Shown: one piece after another, positions 1 through 8,231 of the stretch
How positions within the stretch are numbered: position 1 is the stretch's first letter
Layout of the letters: every line of letters begins with the position of its first letter
From: Candidatus Rokuibacteriota bacterium
GTDB lineage: Bacteria; Methylomirabilota; Methylomirabilia; Rokubacteriales; CSP1-6
Direction of reading: 5' to 3'
Assembly (NCBI GenBank): GCA_016866775.1
Contig: VGLJ01000016.1
Location: forward strand, 1-64,000
Length of the DNA stretch: 64,000 bases
The notes under the pieces: model-generated
What the model was told of the DNA's origin: nothing
The model's input: the letters and a program-made list of their open reading frames with translations, nothing else
Databases searched by the model: none
Program-made: the position numbers and the translations under genes

Positions 1-1
1 T

Positions 2-112
2 GTCAACGCTTCACGTGCGCCCTCGCGGGCGCCCGCGCATGACTCGGGGCCGGCGTGGCTCGCCATGCCTTCGCCGGATGAAACTTTCATTCACTGCACC
101 GCGCCGGCGTGA
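2..112 (+). CDS. possible C-terminal tail of an upstream gene (partial)
   Basis: The frame entering the window at base 2 stays open for 36 codons and stops with TGA at 110-112, 18 bases before the amidase start. The encoded tail is rich in Pro, Ala and Ser and ends in a short stretch with Asp-Glu-Thr-Phe-Ile-His-Cys. No family is recognisable from so short a piece, and GC-rich DNA often keeps frames open by chance, so this is only a possible gene end. If real, it is co-directional with the amidase. Confidence 0.2.
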   Translation, partial: VNASRAPSRAPAHDSGPAWLAMPSPDETFIHCTAPA

Positions 113-130
113 CCGGCGCACGGAGACCCC

Positions 131-1588
131 ATGAATCCGTTCGCGAGCGCGACCGAGCTCCGGTCCGAGCTGCGTGCCGGGAAGGTCTCGGCGAGCGACC
201 TGACCGAGCTCTACATCCGGCGCATCGAGCACTACGATACGAAGCTGAACGCCGTCGTCGTGCGCGACTTCGAGCGGGCGCGCCAGGCCGCGCGCGCCGC
301 CGACGCCGCCGGCGACAGCGCGACGGCGCCGCTGCACGGGCTGCCGATCACGCTGAAAGAATCGATCAACGTGAGCCGGCTCCGCACGACGTGCGGCGTT
401 CCCGAGTGGCAGGGCTTCGTGTCGCAGCACGACGCGCCCGCGTGGACGCGCCTGCGCGCGGCCGGCGCGATCCTGATGGGCAAGACGAACGTGCCGCCGA
501 TGCTCGCCGACTGGCAGTCGGCCAACCCGGTGTACGGCCGCGCGAACAACCCGTGGGATCTCGGCCGCACGCCCGGCGGCAGCAGCGGCGGCAGCGCGGC
601 CGCGCTCGCCGCGGGGCTCACCGCGCTCGAGGTCGGCTCCGACATCGGCGGCTCGATCCGCGTGCCCGCCGCGTTCTGCGGCGTCTACGGGCACCGGCCG
701 AGCGAGACGCTGCTGCCGAAGAGCGGCCAGTTCCCGTTCCCGCCGATGCCGAACGCGGCGGTGGTGATGGGCGTGCAGGGCCCGCTCGCGCGCAGCGCGG
801 ACGATCTCGAGCTCGCGCTCTCCGTCCTGGCCGGCGCCGACATCGGCGAGGACATCGCGTGGCGTGTCGTGCTGCCGCCGTCGCGCGGGACACGGCTCAC
901 CGATTTCCGGGTGGCCGTGCTGCCGCCGATCCCGTGGCTGCCGGTCGACGACCAGATCGCGGCGGCGCTCGACGAGGTCGCCGCGCGACTCGGCCGTATC
1001 GGCTGCACGGTGAAGCGCGTGCAGCCCGAGGCATTCGGTGACTTCCGCGAGCACCACGTGCTCTATCGCCAGATCCTGTCGGCGGTGACGGGCTCGCGCC
1101 TGAGCGAGAAGGCGCGCCGCCGCACCGCCGACATGTGGCGGACGGTCGACGACGAGTTCGCGCGCGCGACGGTTCGCGGCATCGAAGGCACGACCGGCGA
1201 CTACATCGCGTGGAACGGCAGGCGCGAGATGTATCGCGCGGCGTGGCGCGCGTTCTTCCGGGACTGGGACGTCGCGCTCGCGCCGGCGATCAACGTCCTG
1301 GCATATCCGCACGTCGATCGCTCGTGGCCGTTCGACGACAGCGACGTGACGCTGACACTCGACGTCAACGGACGTGCGGTGCCCTATCGTGATGGCCTCG
1401 TGTACCCGGCGGTGTCGACCGTCGCGGGTCAGCCAGCGACGGCGTTTCCGGCCGGCCGCTCACGCGAGGGCCTGCCGATCGGGCTGCAGGCGATCGGCCC
1501 CTATCTCGAGGACCGCACGCCGATCCGCTTCGCGGCGCTGCTCGGGCGCGAGATCGGCGGCTTCGTGAAGCCCGAAGGCTACGAGTAG
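131..1588 (+). CDS. amidase (amidase-signature family)
   Basis: A 485-residue amidase-signature hydrolase that would cleave the C-N bond of an amide, giving a carboxylate and ammonia or an amine. The family triad is visible: Lys76 in LPITLKES, the Gly/Ser-rich signature GGSSGGSAA around 149-157 (cis-Ser151), and the nucleophile Ser175 in DIGGSIR. Full family length, no signal peptide, so cytoplasmic. The ATG at 131 comes 18 bases after the preceding TGA. A nitroreductase starts 9 bases downstream and probably shares the transcript. A second amidase lies at 5424-6821, but the two differ widely and do not look like a recent duplication. The substrate cannot be inferred. Confidence 0.93.
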   Translation: MNPFASATELRSELRAGKVSASDLTELYIRRIEHYDTKLNAVVVRDFERARQAARAADAAGDSATAPLHGLPITLKESINVSRLRTTCGVPEWQGFVSQHDAPAWTRLRAAGAILMGKTNVPPMLADWQSANPVYGRANNPWDLGRTPGGSSGGSAAALAAGLTALEVGSDIGGSIRVPAAFCGVYGHRPSETLLPKSGQFPFPPMPNAAVVMGVQGPLARSADDLELALSVLAGADIGEDIAWRVVLPPSRGTRLTDFRVAVLPPIPWLPVDDQIAAALDEVAARLGRIGCTVKRVQPEAFGDFREHHVLYRQILSAVTGSRLSEKARRRTADMWRTVDDEFARATVRGIEGTTGDYIAWNGRREMYRAAWRAFFRDWDVALAPAINVLAYPHVDRSWPFDDSDVTLTLDVNGRAVPYRDGLVYPAVSTVAGQPATAFPAGRSREGLPIGLQAIGPYLEDRTPIRFAALLGREIGGFVKPEGYE

Positions 1589-1597
1589 GCGCGTCGC

Positions 1598-2227
1598 GTG
1601 GAGCTGGCGAGCGTCGATCACATCCTGACGACCACGCGGTCCGTCAGGAAGCGGCTCGACCTCGCGCGCCCGGTCGAGCCGCGCGTGATCCGGGAGTGCG
1701 TCGAGATCGCGCTCCAGGCGCCGAACGGCGGCAACCTCGGGCGCTACCACTTCGTGGTGGTCGTCGACGCCGCCAAGCGCCGGCGCATCGCGGAGCTCTA
1801 TAGGAAGGCGTGTGACGAGTTCCTCGCGCCCGCGCGCACGGTCTACCCGCCCGGCGTCTTCGAGTCGGCGACGTATCTCGCCGAGCACTTGCACGAGGTG
1901 CCCGTGCACGTCATCGCGTGCATGGACGGCCGCGTCGAGGACAAGGGCGTGTTCCGCCAGGCGACGCGCTACGGATCGATTCTTCCGGCCGCGTGGTCGC
2001 TCATGCTCGCGCTCCGGGCGCGCGGGCTCGGATCGGCGTGGACGACGCTGCACTTGATGTACGAGCAGGACGTCGCGGCGCTGCTCGGGATCCCGGCCGA
2101 CGTGACGCAGACGGCGCTGCTGCCGGTCGCGTACTTCACGGGCGACGACTTCAAGCCAGCGCAGCGGGTCCCGGGACGTGACGGCACGTACTGGGACACC
2201 TGGGGACGGACGGGCGGCCCCTCCTGA
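1598..2227 (+). CDS. nitroreductase family protein
   Basis: A 209-residue flavoprotein of the nitroreductase fold, expected to bind FMN and reduce nitro groups, quinones or similar acceptors with NAD(P)H. The N-terminal TTTRSVRKR resembles the family's FMN phosphate-binding start, and ALQAPNGGNLGRYHFVVV around residues 37-54 is the typical Ala-Pro-Ser/Asn-X-X-N segment. The start is GTG at 1598, 9 bases after the amidase stop. The last bases overlap the likely CTG start of the MFS transporter, so amidase, nitroreductase and transporter look like one operon. Physiological substrate unknown. Confidence 0.9.
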   Translation: MELASVDHILTTTRSVRKRLDLARPVEPRVIRECVEIALQAPNGGNLGRYHFVVVVDAAKRRRIAELYRKACDEFLAPARTVYPPGVFESATYLAEHLHEVPVHVIACMDGRVEDKGVFRQATRYGSILPAAWSLMLALRARGLGSAWTTLHLMYEQDVAALLGIPADVTQTALLPVAYFTGDDFKPAQRVPGRDGTYWDTWGRTGGPS

Positions 2228-3414
2228 CCTTCGAGCACACGCGGCGCGCCTGCTACGCGGGGTACGTCGTCCAGGCGATCGTCAACAACCTCGCGCCGCT
2301 CCTCTTCATCGTCTTCCAGACGCGCTACGCGATCCCGTACGAGATGCTCGGGCGGCTCGTGCTGCTGAACTTCGCCACCCAGCTGCTCACCGATCTCGTC
2401 GCGGTGAAGATCGTCGACCGCGCGGGCTATCGCGTGCCGCTCGTCGTCGCGCACGTCGCGTCAGTGGCCGGGCTCGTGATGCTGTCGGTGTTGCCGTCCG
2501 TCACGTCCACGCCGTACCTCGGTCTCGCTCTTGCGATCGTGACGTACGCGATCGGCGGCGGAATCCTCGAGGTGCTCGTGAGCCCGCTGGTTGACGCGCT
2601 GCCGAGCCCCACGGAGCGCAAGGCCGCGGCGATGAGCCTGCTCCACTCCTTCTATTGCTGGGGACAGGTCGCGGTCGTCGTCGGGACCACGCTCCTGCTC
2701 GCGCGCATCGGCGAGAGCGCGTGGCAGATCCTGCCGGTCGTGTGGGCGATGGTGCCGCTGGCGAATCTGATGATGTTCCTGCGCGTGCCGCTGCCGCCGA
2801 TGGTCCCTGAGGAGCATCGCACCGCGCTCGGCACGTTGGTCGGGGCGCGCGGCTTCGTCGCGGCGCTGCTCCTCATGGTGTGCGCGGGCGCGACCGAGCT
2901 GACGATGTCGCAGTGGTCGTCGCTGTTCGCCGAACGTGGCCTCGGCATGACGAAGGTGTGGGGCGATCTCGCCGGTCCGTGCCTGTTCGCGGTGCTGATG
3001 GGTCTCGGCCGGTTTGCGTACGGTCTCTGGGGCGAGAGGGTGCCGCTCGCGCCGGTGATGACGGCCTCCGGCGCGCTGGCGATCGCCTGCTATCTCGTCG
3101 CGGCGATGGCGCGCAGCCCGGCGCTCGCGCTCGTCGCGTGCGCCACGTGCGGCCTCGCGGTGAGCCTGCTCTGGCCCGGCACGTTCAGCCTCACGGCGCG
3201 GCGGTTCCCGCTCGGCGGCGGCGCGATGTTCGCGGTGCTCGCGATGTGCGGCGATCTCGGCGCGGCGGTCGGGCCATGGCTGGCCGGCATCGTCGCCGAC
3301 CTGTCGGCGGCGCGTCTTCGCGCGGGGCTCCTCGCGGGGACGATCTTCCCGCTCGCGATCGTCGGGACGATGGTGGGCGCGGGGCTCAGGAGCCGCGCAC
3401 GACCCGCCGGATGA
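2224..3414 (+). CDS. MFS transporter with probable CTG start
   Basis: A polytopic major facilitator superfamily permease of about 396 residues with roughly 12 hydrophobic segments; the transported substrate is unknown. The first ATG in frame is at 2344, but the open frame before it encodes a full first membrane segment (GYVVQAIVNNLAPLLFIVF), so translation must begin earlier. No ATG, GTG or TTG exists between the upstream stop (2179) and 2344. The best candidate is CTG at 2224, which overlaps the nitroreductase TGA as CTGA, the same coupling style used elsewhere here. The 3' end overlaps the convergent pgm gene by 29 bases. The alternative is a damaged 5' end. Confidence 0.82.
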   Translation: MTFEHTRRACYAGYVVQAIVNNLAPLLFIVFQTRYAIPYEMLGRLVLLNFATQLLTDLVAVKIVDRAGYRVPLVVAHVASVAGLVMLSVLPSVTSTPYLGLALAIVTYAIGGGILEVLVSPLVDALPSPTERKAAAMSLLHSFYCWGQVAVVVGTTLLLARIGESAWQILPVVWAMVPLANLMMFLRVPLPPMVPEEHRTALGTLVGARGFVAALLLMVCAGATELTMSQWSSLFAERGLGMTKVWGDLAGPCLFAVLMGLGRFAYGLWGERVPLAPVMTASGALAIACYLVAAMARSPALALVACATCGLAVSLLWPGTFSLTARRFPLGGGAMFAVLAMCGDLGAAVGPWLAGIVADLSAARLRAGLLAGTIFPLAIVGTMVGAGLRSRARPAG

Positions 3415-5032
3415 CCGTCTGCGCTTCCTCCTGGATGCGGCGCAGGTGGTCCGCGCTCTTGAGGCTCTCCGCGTAGAGCTTGTAGACGTCCTCCGTGCCC
3501 GACGGGCGCGCGGCGAACCAGCCGCTCTGGGTGACGACTTTCAACCCGCCGATCGGCGCGCGGTTGCCCGGCGCCGCGGTCAAGAGCGACGTGATCGGCT
3601 CGCCCGCGAGCTCGGACGCGCCGATCTGCTCCGGTGACAGCTTCGCGAGCCGCGCCTTCTCGTCGGGCGTCGCGGGCGCGTCGATGCGCTCGTAGAAGCT
3701 CTCGCCGAACTCCGCGGTGAGCTGACGGTAGAGCTCGCCCGGGTCGCGGCCGCGCACCGCGGTCATCTCCGCGGCGAGCAGGCCGAGGATGATGCCGTCC
3801 TTGTCGGTCGTCCACACGGTGCCGTCGCGGCGGAGGAACGAGGCGCCCGCGCTCTCTTCGCCGCCGAACCCGATCGTGCCCTTGCTGAGGCCGTCGACGA
3901 ACCACTTGAAGCCCACCGGCACTTCGAGGAGCGCGCGCTCGAGCCGCCCCACCACGCGGTCGATCATGCTGCTGCTCACGACGGTCTTGCCGATGCCCAC
4001 GCTGCGCCGCCACCCCGGCCGCTGGTTGACGAGGTACGAGATCGCCACCGCGAGATAGCGATTCGGGTTGAGGAGGCCGGTGCTGCGCGCCACGATGCCG
4101 TGCCGGTCGTGATCCGTGTCGCACGCCCACGCGACGTCGTACGTGTCTTGCAGCCCGATGAGCCGCCGCATCGCGTACGGCGACGAGCAGTCCATCCGGA
4201 TCTTCCCGTCCCAGTCGAGCGTCATGAACGAGAACGTCGGGTCGACGACGTCGCTGAGCACCGTCATCGGCAGGCGGTAGCGCTCCGCGATCATCGGCCA
4301 GTAGTGGACGCCCGCGCCGCCCAGCGGATCGACGGCGACCGTGACGCGGCTCTCGCGCACGACGTCGAGATCGATCACGCTCGCGAGGTCCGCGACGTAC
4401 CGCTCCCTGTAGGCATGGCGGTGCGTCGTCGACGCGCGCTTCGCGCGCTCGAACGGGACGCGCTTGACGTCCGCGAGCCCGCCCGCGATCAGCGCGTTCG
4501 CCCGGTCCTGGATCCAGCGGGTGACCTGCGTGTCGGCCGGGCCGCCGTTCGGCGGGTTGTACTTGAAGCCGCCGTCCTCCGGCGGATTGTGCGACGGGGT
4601 GACCACGATGCCGTCCGCGAGACCGGTGGCCCGCCCGCGATTGTGCGCGAGGATCGCGTGCGAGATCGCCGGTGTCGGCGCATAGCCGTCGCGGTCGTCG
4701 ATCATCACGTCGACGCCGTTGGCGGCGAGCACCTCGAGCGCGCTCGCGAACGCCGCCTCGGACAGCGCGTGGGTGTCGATGCCGAGGAACACCGGCCCGT
4801 CGATCCCCTCTTGCTTCCGGTAATTGCAGATCGCCTGCGTGATCGCGAGGATGTGCGTCTCGTTGAACGAGCCGTCGAGCGACGTGCCGCGGTGACCCGA
4901 CGTGCCGAACGCGACCTGCTGCTCGCGCTGCGCGGGGTCGGGCCGCACCGCGTAATACGCGGTCACCAGCCGGGGGACGTTCACGAGCATCGACGGATCG
5001 GGCGGTGTTCCGGCGCGCGGGTTCGCGGGCAT
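3386..5032 (-). CDS. pgm: phosphoglucomutase (alpha-D-glucose phosphate-specific)
   Basis: A 548-residue phosphohexomutase matching the length and landmarks of E. coli-type Pgm, interconverting glucose 1-phosphate and glucose 6-phosphate through a phosphoserine. Visible motifs: TSGHRG at 44-49, the phosphorylated Ser147 in VVTPSHNPP, the Mg-binding CDTDHDRHG near 305, the sugar-binding GGEESAG, and the phosphate-binding RPSGTEDVYK near the C-terminus. Cytoplasmic enzyme at the branch between glycolysis and glycogen or nucleotide-sugar synthesis. It faces away from the VOC gene across only 23 bases that hold a palindromic -10 element. Start ATG at 5032 has no clear Shine-Dalgarno sequence, which fits a leaderless message. 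Confidence 0.97.
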   Translation of the reverse strand: MPANPRAGTPPDPSMLVNVPRLVTAYYAVRPDPAQREQQVAFGTSGHRGTSLDGSFNETHILAITQAICNYRKQEGIDGPVFLGIDTHALSEAAFASALEVLAANGVDVMIDDRDGYAPTPAISHAILAHNRGRATGLADGIVVTPSHNPPEDGGFKYNPPNGGPADTQVTRWIQDRANALIAGGLADVKRVPFERAKRASTTHRHAYRERYVADLASVIDLDVVRESRVTVAVDPLGGAGVHYWPMIAERYRLPMTVLSDVVDPTFSFMTLDWDGKIRMDCSSPYAMRRLIGLQDTYDVAWACDTDHDRHGIVARSTGLLNPNRYLAVAISYLVNQRPGWRRSVGIGKTVVSSSMIDRVVGRLERALLEVPVGFKWFVDGLSKGTIGFGGEESAGASFLRRDGTVWTTDKDGIILGLLAAEMTAVRGRDPGELYRQLTAEFGESFYERIDAPATPDEKARLAKLSPEQIGASELAGEPITSLLTAAPGNRAPIGGLKVVTQSGWFAARPSGTEDVYKLYAESLKSADHLRRIQEEAQTVIRRVVRGS

Positions 5033-5037
5033 GACCT

Positions 5038-5049
5038 AGACTATAGTCT
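5038..5049. promoter_or_regulatory. 12-bp palindrome with -10 boxes on both strands
   Basis: AGACTATAGTCT is a perfect palindrome in the 23-base gap between divergent pgm and the VOC gene. Each strand reads TATAGT, ending 8 bases before the VOC ATG and 7 bases before the pgm ATG. That spacing would start both transcripts at or next to the start codons, giving leaderless mRNAs. Neither gene shows a clear ribosome-binding site. It could instead be an operator. Confidence 0.5.
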
Positions 5050-5055
5050 GAGCGC

Positions 5056-5427
5056 ATGGCCGATCTTGCCTACATCGCGCCGGTCTTCCGGGTGGCCGAT
5101 CTCGCGCGGTCCCTCACGTTCTATCGCGGGCAGCTCGGCTTCGAGCTCGACTTCACGTACGAGGATTTCTACGCCTCCGTCAGCCGCGACGGCGGCTACA
5201 TCCATCTGCAGCGCGGCGCCGCCACCCCGCGTGACCAGGCGGCGTTCGAGCGCGACGAGCGCCTCGACGCGTGCGTCGTCGTGCGTGACGCCGCGACGCT
5301 CTCCGCCCGCTTCACCGCCGCCGGCGTGACGTTCAGCGTGCCGCTCAGGCAGATGCCGTACGGCACCGAGTTCTACGTCCGTGACCCCGACGGCTACATC
5401 CTGGGATTCGTGGAGCCTGCCCCATGA
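5056..5427 (+). CDS. VOC family (glyoxalase/bleomycin-resistance-like) protein
   Basis: A 123-residue single vicinal-oxygen-chelate domain. The beta-alpha-beta-beta-beta pattern is evident, with VFRVADLARSLTFYRGQLG at the start and the C-terminal FYVRDPDGYILGFVEP typical of the family, including the conserved Glu that usually ligates a metal. Members range from glyoxalases and dioxygenases to antibiotic-binding proteins; nothing here picks one. The start ATG at 5056 lies just downstream of the palindromic -10 element. The stop overlaps the amidase start as ATGA, so the two genes are translationally coupled. Confidence 0.88.
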   Translation: MADLAYIAPVFRVADLARSLTFYRGQLGFELDFTYEDFYASVSRDGGYIHLQRGAATPRDQAAFERDERLDACVVVRDAATLSARFTAAGVTFSVPLRQMPYGTEFYVRDPDGYILGFVEPAP

Positions 5428-6821
5428 CTTCGATCGATCCTGTCTGGGCGACGGTCGCCGAGCTCTCGCGCGCGTTCGAGACGCGCTCGCTGTCACCCGT
5501 CGACGTCGTCGACGCGCTGCTCGCCCGCATCCGGAAACGCGATCCCGAGCTGCGCGCGTACATCGCGCTGTACGACGCGGACGCGCGTCTCGCCGCCGAG
5601 GCCGCGGACAGGGCGATGCGTGCCGGCCATCGCATCGGCCCCCTGCACGGCGTCCCGATCGCGCTCAAAGACCTGGTCGACATGCAAGGCCGCGTCACCA
5701 CCGGCGGCTCGAAGGTGTGGGAGCGCCGCGTGTCGCCGGTGACGGCCACGCTCGCCGCGCGCGCGATCGCCGCGGGCATGATCGTCCTCGGCAAGACGCA
5801 CACCGTCGAGTTCGCGATGGGCAGCTGGGGCACGAACACGCACATGGGGACGCCGCGCAACCCGTGGGACCTGCGCGTGCATCGGACACCCGGCGGCTCG
5901 TCGAGCGGCTCGGGCGTGGCCGTCGCCGCGGGGCTCGCGCCGGTCGCGATCGGCACCGACACCGGCGGCTCCGTACGCATCCCGGCCGCGTGGAACGGCA
6001 TCGTCGGCCTCAAGGTGACCGCCGGACGCATCAGCACCCATGGGGTGCTGCCGCTCAGCTTCACGCTCGACACGCCGGGCCCGCTCGCGCGCACCGTCGA
6101 GGACGCCGCGCTGATCTACCGCCTGCTCAACGGTGCCGATCCGCACGATCCGCCGACCATGACGTGGACCCCGGACGATCCGCTGCCGACGATGCGGCGC
6201 GGCGTGGCGGGTCTGAAGCTCGCCGTGCTACCGGAGGCCGAGCGCACCGGCGTCGAGAAGGAAGTCCTCGCCGCGTATGACGCGTCCGTCGACACGCTCG
6301 CGACGCTCGGCGCGCAGGTCGTGCGCGTCGCGCTTCCGCATCGCCTCAGCGACTACGCGGCGGCGACGGGACGGATCATCGGCGCCGAGGGCTATCGCTT
6401 CGTCGGCCACCTCGTCGATGACGAGAAGCAGCCGACCGATCCGGACGTGCGGCCGCGCATCCAGCTCGGGCGCCCCATCTCGGCGCGCGACTACATCGTC
6501 ACGCTGCAGGAGCGCGAGGCGCACAAGCGCGCGTTCGCGACGGCGCTCGCCGACGTCGACGCGCTGCTGACGCCGACCTCGCTGACCGCCGCGATTCCCA
6601 TCGCGAAGGTCGACCAGGGCGGCACGGCGGCGCACTTCACGCGCCCGGGCAACTACCTCGGGCTGTGCGGGGTCGCGATCCCGAACGGGTTCACGGGTGA
6701 CGGCCTGCCGACGTCGCTCCAGATCCTCTGCCACGCGGGCGCCGAAGCGATGGCGCTCCGCATCGCCTGGGCGTACGAGCAGGCGGCCGGCTTCACCGGG
6801 CGGCGTCCGCCGGAGCCCTGA
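5424..6821 (+). CDS. amidase (amidase-signature family)
   Basis: A 465-residue amidase-signature enzyme. Catalytic residues are recognisable as Lys82 (GVPIALKDL), the cis-Ser in GGSSSGSGVA near 159-160, and nucleophile Ser183 in DTGGSVRIP. Relatives include the GatA subunit and general amidases such as AtzF-like hydrolases; no gatB or gatC is present, so a catabolic amidase is more likely. It is translationally coupled to the VOC gene through an ATGA overlap, and that pair may form a small operon. A short Lys-rich gene follows 31 bases later. Substrate unknown. Confidence 0.92.
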   Translation: MTSIDPVWATVAELSRAFETRSLSPVDVVDALLARIRKRDPELRAYIALYDADARLAAEAADRAMRAGHRIGPLHGVPIALKDLVDMQGRVTTGGSKVWERRVSPVTATLAARAIAAGMIVLGKTHTVEFAMGSWGTNTHMGTPRNPWDLRVHRTPGGSSSGSGVAVAAGLAPVAIGTDTGGSVRIPAAWNGIVGLKVTAGRISTHGVLPLSFTLDTPGPLARTVEDAALIYRLLNGADPHDPPTMTWTPDDPLPTMRRGVAGLKLAVLPEAERTGVEKEVLAAYDASVDTLATLGAQVVRVALPHRLSDYAAATGRIIGAEGYRFVGHLVDDEKQPTDPDVRPRIQLGRPISARDYIVTLQEREAHKRAFATALADVDALLTPTSLTAAIPIAKVDQGGTAAHFTRPGNYLGLCGVAIPNGFTGDGLPTSLQILCHAGAEAMALRIAWAYEQAAGFTGRRPPEP

Positions 6822-6852
6822 ACGTCCGCGACGCGGGAGGGAGGTGAGAACG

Positions 6853-6909
6853 ATGGCGAAGGGAACGGGAATGCGGAAGGAAAAGAAGAAGCCGAAGAAG
6901 AAGAAGTAG
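6853..6909 (+). CDS. 18-residue lysine-rich protein
   Basis: A very short gene encoding MAKGTGMRKEKKKPKKKK then TAG. It is supported by an almost ideal Shine-Dalgarno sequence, GAGGTGA at 6841-6847, only 5 bases before the ATG, preceded by a second purine run (GGGAGG). Half the residues are Lys, with one Pro in the tail, so the peptide would be highly cationic and probably disordered. I recall similar tiny Lys-rich proteins annotated as hypothetical in other bacteria, but no function is known to me. It lies at the edge of the decayed patch that follows. Confidence 0.5.
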   Translation: MAKGTGMRKEKKKPKKKK

Positions 6910-6920
6910 GAGCCGCCGCA

Positions 6921-7274
6921 TCACGCGGGGGGCGATGCTCCGTGCGGCACGATCGCCCTGGGCGGCGTCTCCGCGCCGGGGAGCCGCACCGGCGCTCGGG
7001 CGACGGAGAGCGCGCCGACGGCGGCGAGCGCCCGGATGATGAGCCACGAGGGATCGAGCTCGCGCGGCCGGACGCTGAACTTCGGCGCGCCCGGGTGCGC
7101 GTGATGATTGTTGTGGAGGCTTTCCCCGCCGGTCACCAGGGCCAGGACGGCCGAATTCCGCGCGGTGTTCTCGTAGTTCCGGCTGCCGTGCGCGAGCGCC
7201 CGGTGCAGATAGATCGACGTCGCGAGGACCGCGATCTGGGTCAGCGTGACCGCGACGAGGACGACGACGAGCAT
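6921..7274 (-). pseudogene. fatty acid desaturase with internal deletion
   Basis: The 117-residue frame has the N-terminal membrane segment of a membrane fatty-acid desaturase ending in the first histidine box, HRALAH. It then jumps directly to the C-terminal part with the last box (GGESLHNNHHAHPGAPKFS) and the typical DPSWLIIRALAAVG end. Family members carry about 150 more residues between these points, including the central HxxHH box and two membrane spans. The deletion keeps the frame but removes essential iron ligands, so the product should be inactive. The start is taken at ATG 7274. Just upstream on this strand a short hydrophobic frame ends at 7286; its origin is unclear. Confidence 0.7.
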
Positions 7275-7387
7275 GGATCCCCGGTTCACGGCACGCGCCC
7301 GGCGCCGGGCCGAATCCACGCGACGACCAGCATCGACAGCGACACGACATTCAGGGCGATCGGCAAGATCTTGGCCTCGATTCCGTC

Positions 7388-7640
7388 GGTCGACGCGTCC
7401 CTGGCGCACGAGCTGAACCAGCCGCTCACCGCCATCCTCAACAACGCCCAGGTCGCGCAGCGTTTTCTGGCCGCGGAGGTCGTCGACATCGCCGAGCTGC
7501 GCGAGACCCTCGACGACATCGTCGCGGACGACAAGCGCGCGGCCGACGTGATCCGGCGGCTTCGCCGGCTTCTGAAGAAGGGCGATACTCGCGCACCGTT
7601 CCGCGAACGGGAACCCGCGCCCGGATCTCCCGTAGCCTGA
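7388..7640 (+). pseudogene. sensor histidine kinase fragment (HisKA domain only)
   Basis: A fragment of about 80 residues with the dimerisation and phospho-acceptor domain of a sensor kinase: LAHELNQPLTAILNNAQVA contains the H-box histidine, followed by the helix ending in DKRAADVIRRLRRLLKKGD. In relatives this segment is preceded by sensor domains and followed by an ATP-binding domain; here the frame stops at 7640 after about 13 further residues and no start codon is near. It is therefore a remnant with both ends lost. A broken receiver-domain gene follows at 8255 on the same strand, so the two may derive from one two-component system. Confidence 0.65.
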
Positions 7641-7728
7641 TGACGGGCCACGCGGTGCTCGTGCGCGCCTGACGGGAGCGCCGACCGCGAGGAGCGACGC
7701 CGGTCGGCGCCTCACTCGTCGGCGGCGC

Positions 7729-8082
7729 CTACTTCGCGACCACCTTCAGGAGCTGCGCGACGCACGCCTCGGCGACATCGCGGTTGCCCTCACCCTCACC
7801 CACGGACGTCCAGCCATCCTTGACCAGCAGGTCGCGCTGTTCGTAGGAGGACGTGGGCGCCGTCAGCGCGTCGAGTTTCTTCGTCCTCGCGGGATCGGCC
7901 TTCGACTTCTCGATGCAGACCGGAAGCAGCGCCGCGGTCACGGCCGTGTTGCTCCGCTCCATCGCGACCCGCTCCGCTGTACTCGCCGTCGACCAGCCGC
8001 CCCAGCTGAACCCGATGATCATCGTCAGGACGGCACCCGCGACGAATCCCCACCCGCCCGGCCTGATCCAGGTCTTGTCCAT
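7729..8082 (-). CDS. small one-span membrane protein, paralogue of 13020-13370
   Basis: A 117-residue protein with one N-terminal membrane segment (GFVAGAVLTMIIGFSWGGW) and a soluble domain of about 85 residues containing two Cys and the C-terminal pattern GNRDVAEACVAQLLK. The start ATG at 8082 has a good ribosome-binding site (AAAGGAG, 7 bases away). The gene at 13020-13370 encodes a clear paralogue with the same layout, WGGW after the span, and RDVADLCAAQL at the end. I do not recognise a named family. Orientation of the soluble part is not certain, though a periplasmic location is plausible. Confidence 0.75.
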   Translation of the reverse strand: MDKTWIRPGGWGFVAGAVLTMIIGFSWGGWSTASTAERVAMERSNTAVTAALLPVCIEKSKADPARTKKLDALTAPTSSYEQRDLLVKDGWTSVGEGEGNRDVAEACVAQLLKVVAK

Positions 8083-8154
8083 GTGCGTCTCCTTTGCGTC
8101 GAGCTCGCGTTCGGTCGTGCGACAGCTTCCGCGATCCGCCGACGGCCCGCTCTT

Positions 8155-8200
8155 GGACCAAGGTCCGATGCGTTGCTCGATCTGCCCCTGACCAAGGTCC
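8155..8200. promoter_or_regulatory. pair of GGACC-AA-GGTCC operator-like repeats
   Basis: Two copies of an inverted repeat lie between the divergent small membrane protein and the receiver-domain gene: GGACCAAGGTCC at 8155-8166 and GACCAAGGTCC at 8190-8200. The shared 16-base direct repeat is roughly TTGGACCAAGGTCCRATG, about 35 bases apart from centre to centre, so close to the same helical face. This is how paired sites for a LuxR/FixJ-type or similar dimeric regulator look. The cognate regulator is not identified. Confidence 0.45.
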
Positions 8201-8231
8201 AATGGCGCGCCGTTCGGCCGCCCTCCTACAG

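Noticed and set aside
11-1312. A long minus-strand open frame opposite the first amidase
   Set aside because: Its translation is low-complexity Arg/Ala/Gly-rich with no domain, and the plus-strand amidase is unmistakable.
7286-7390. A hydrophobic minus-strand frame (AKILPIALNVVSLSMLVVAW) as a separate gene
   Set aside because: Too short, no start, and it overlaps the junction of the desaturase and kinase remnants; probably a further fragment of unknown origin.
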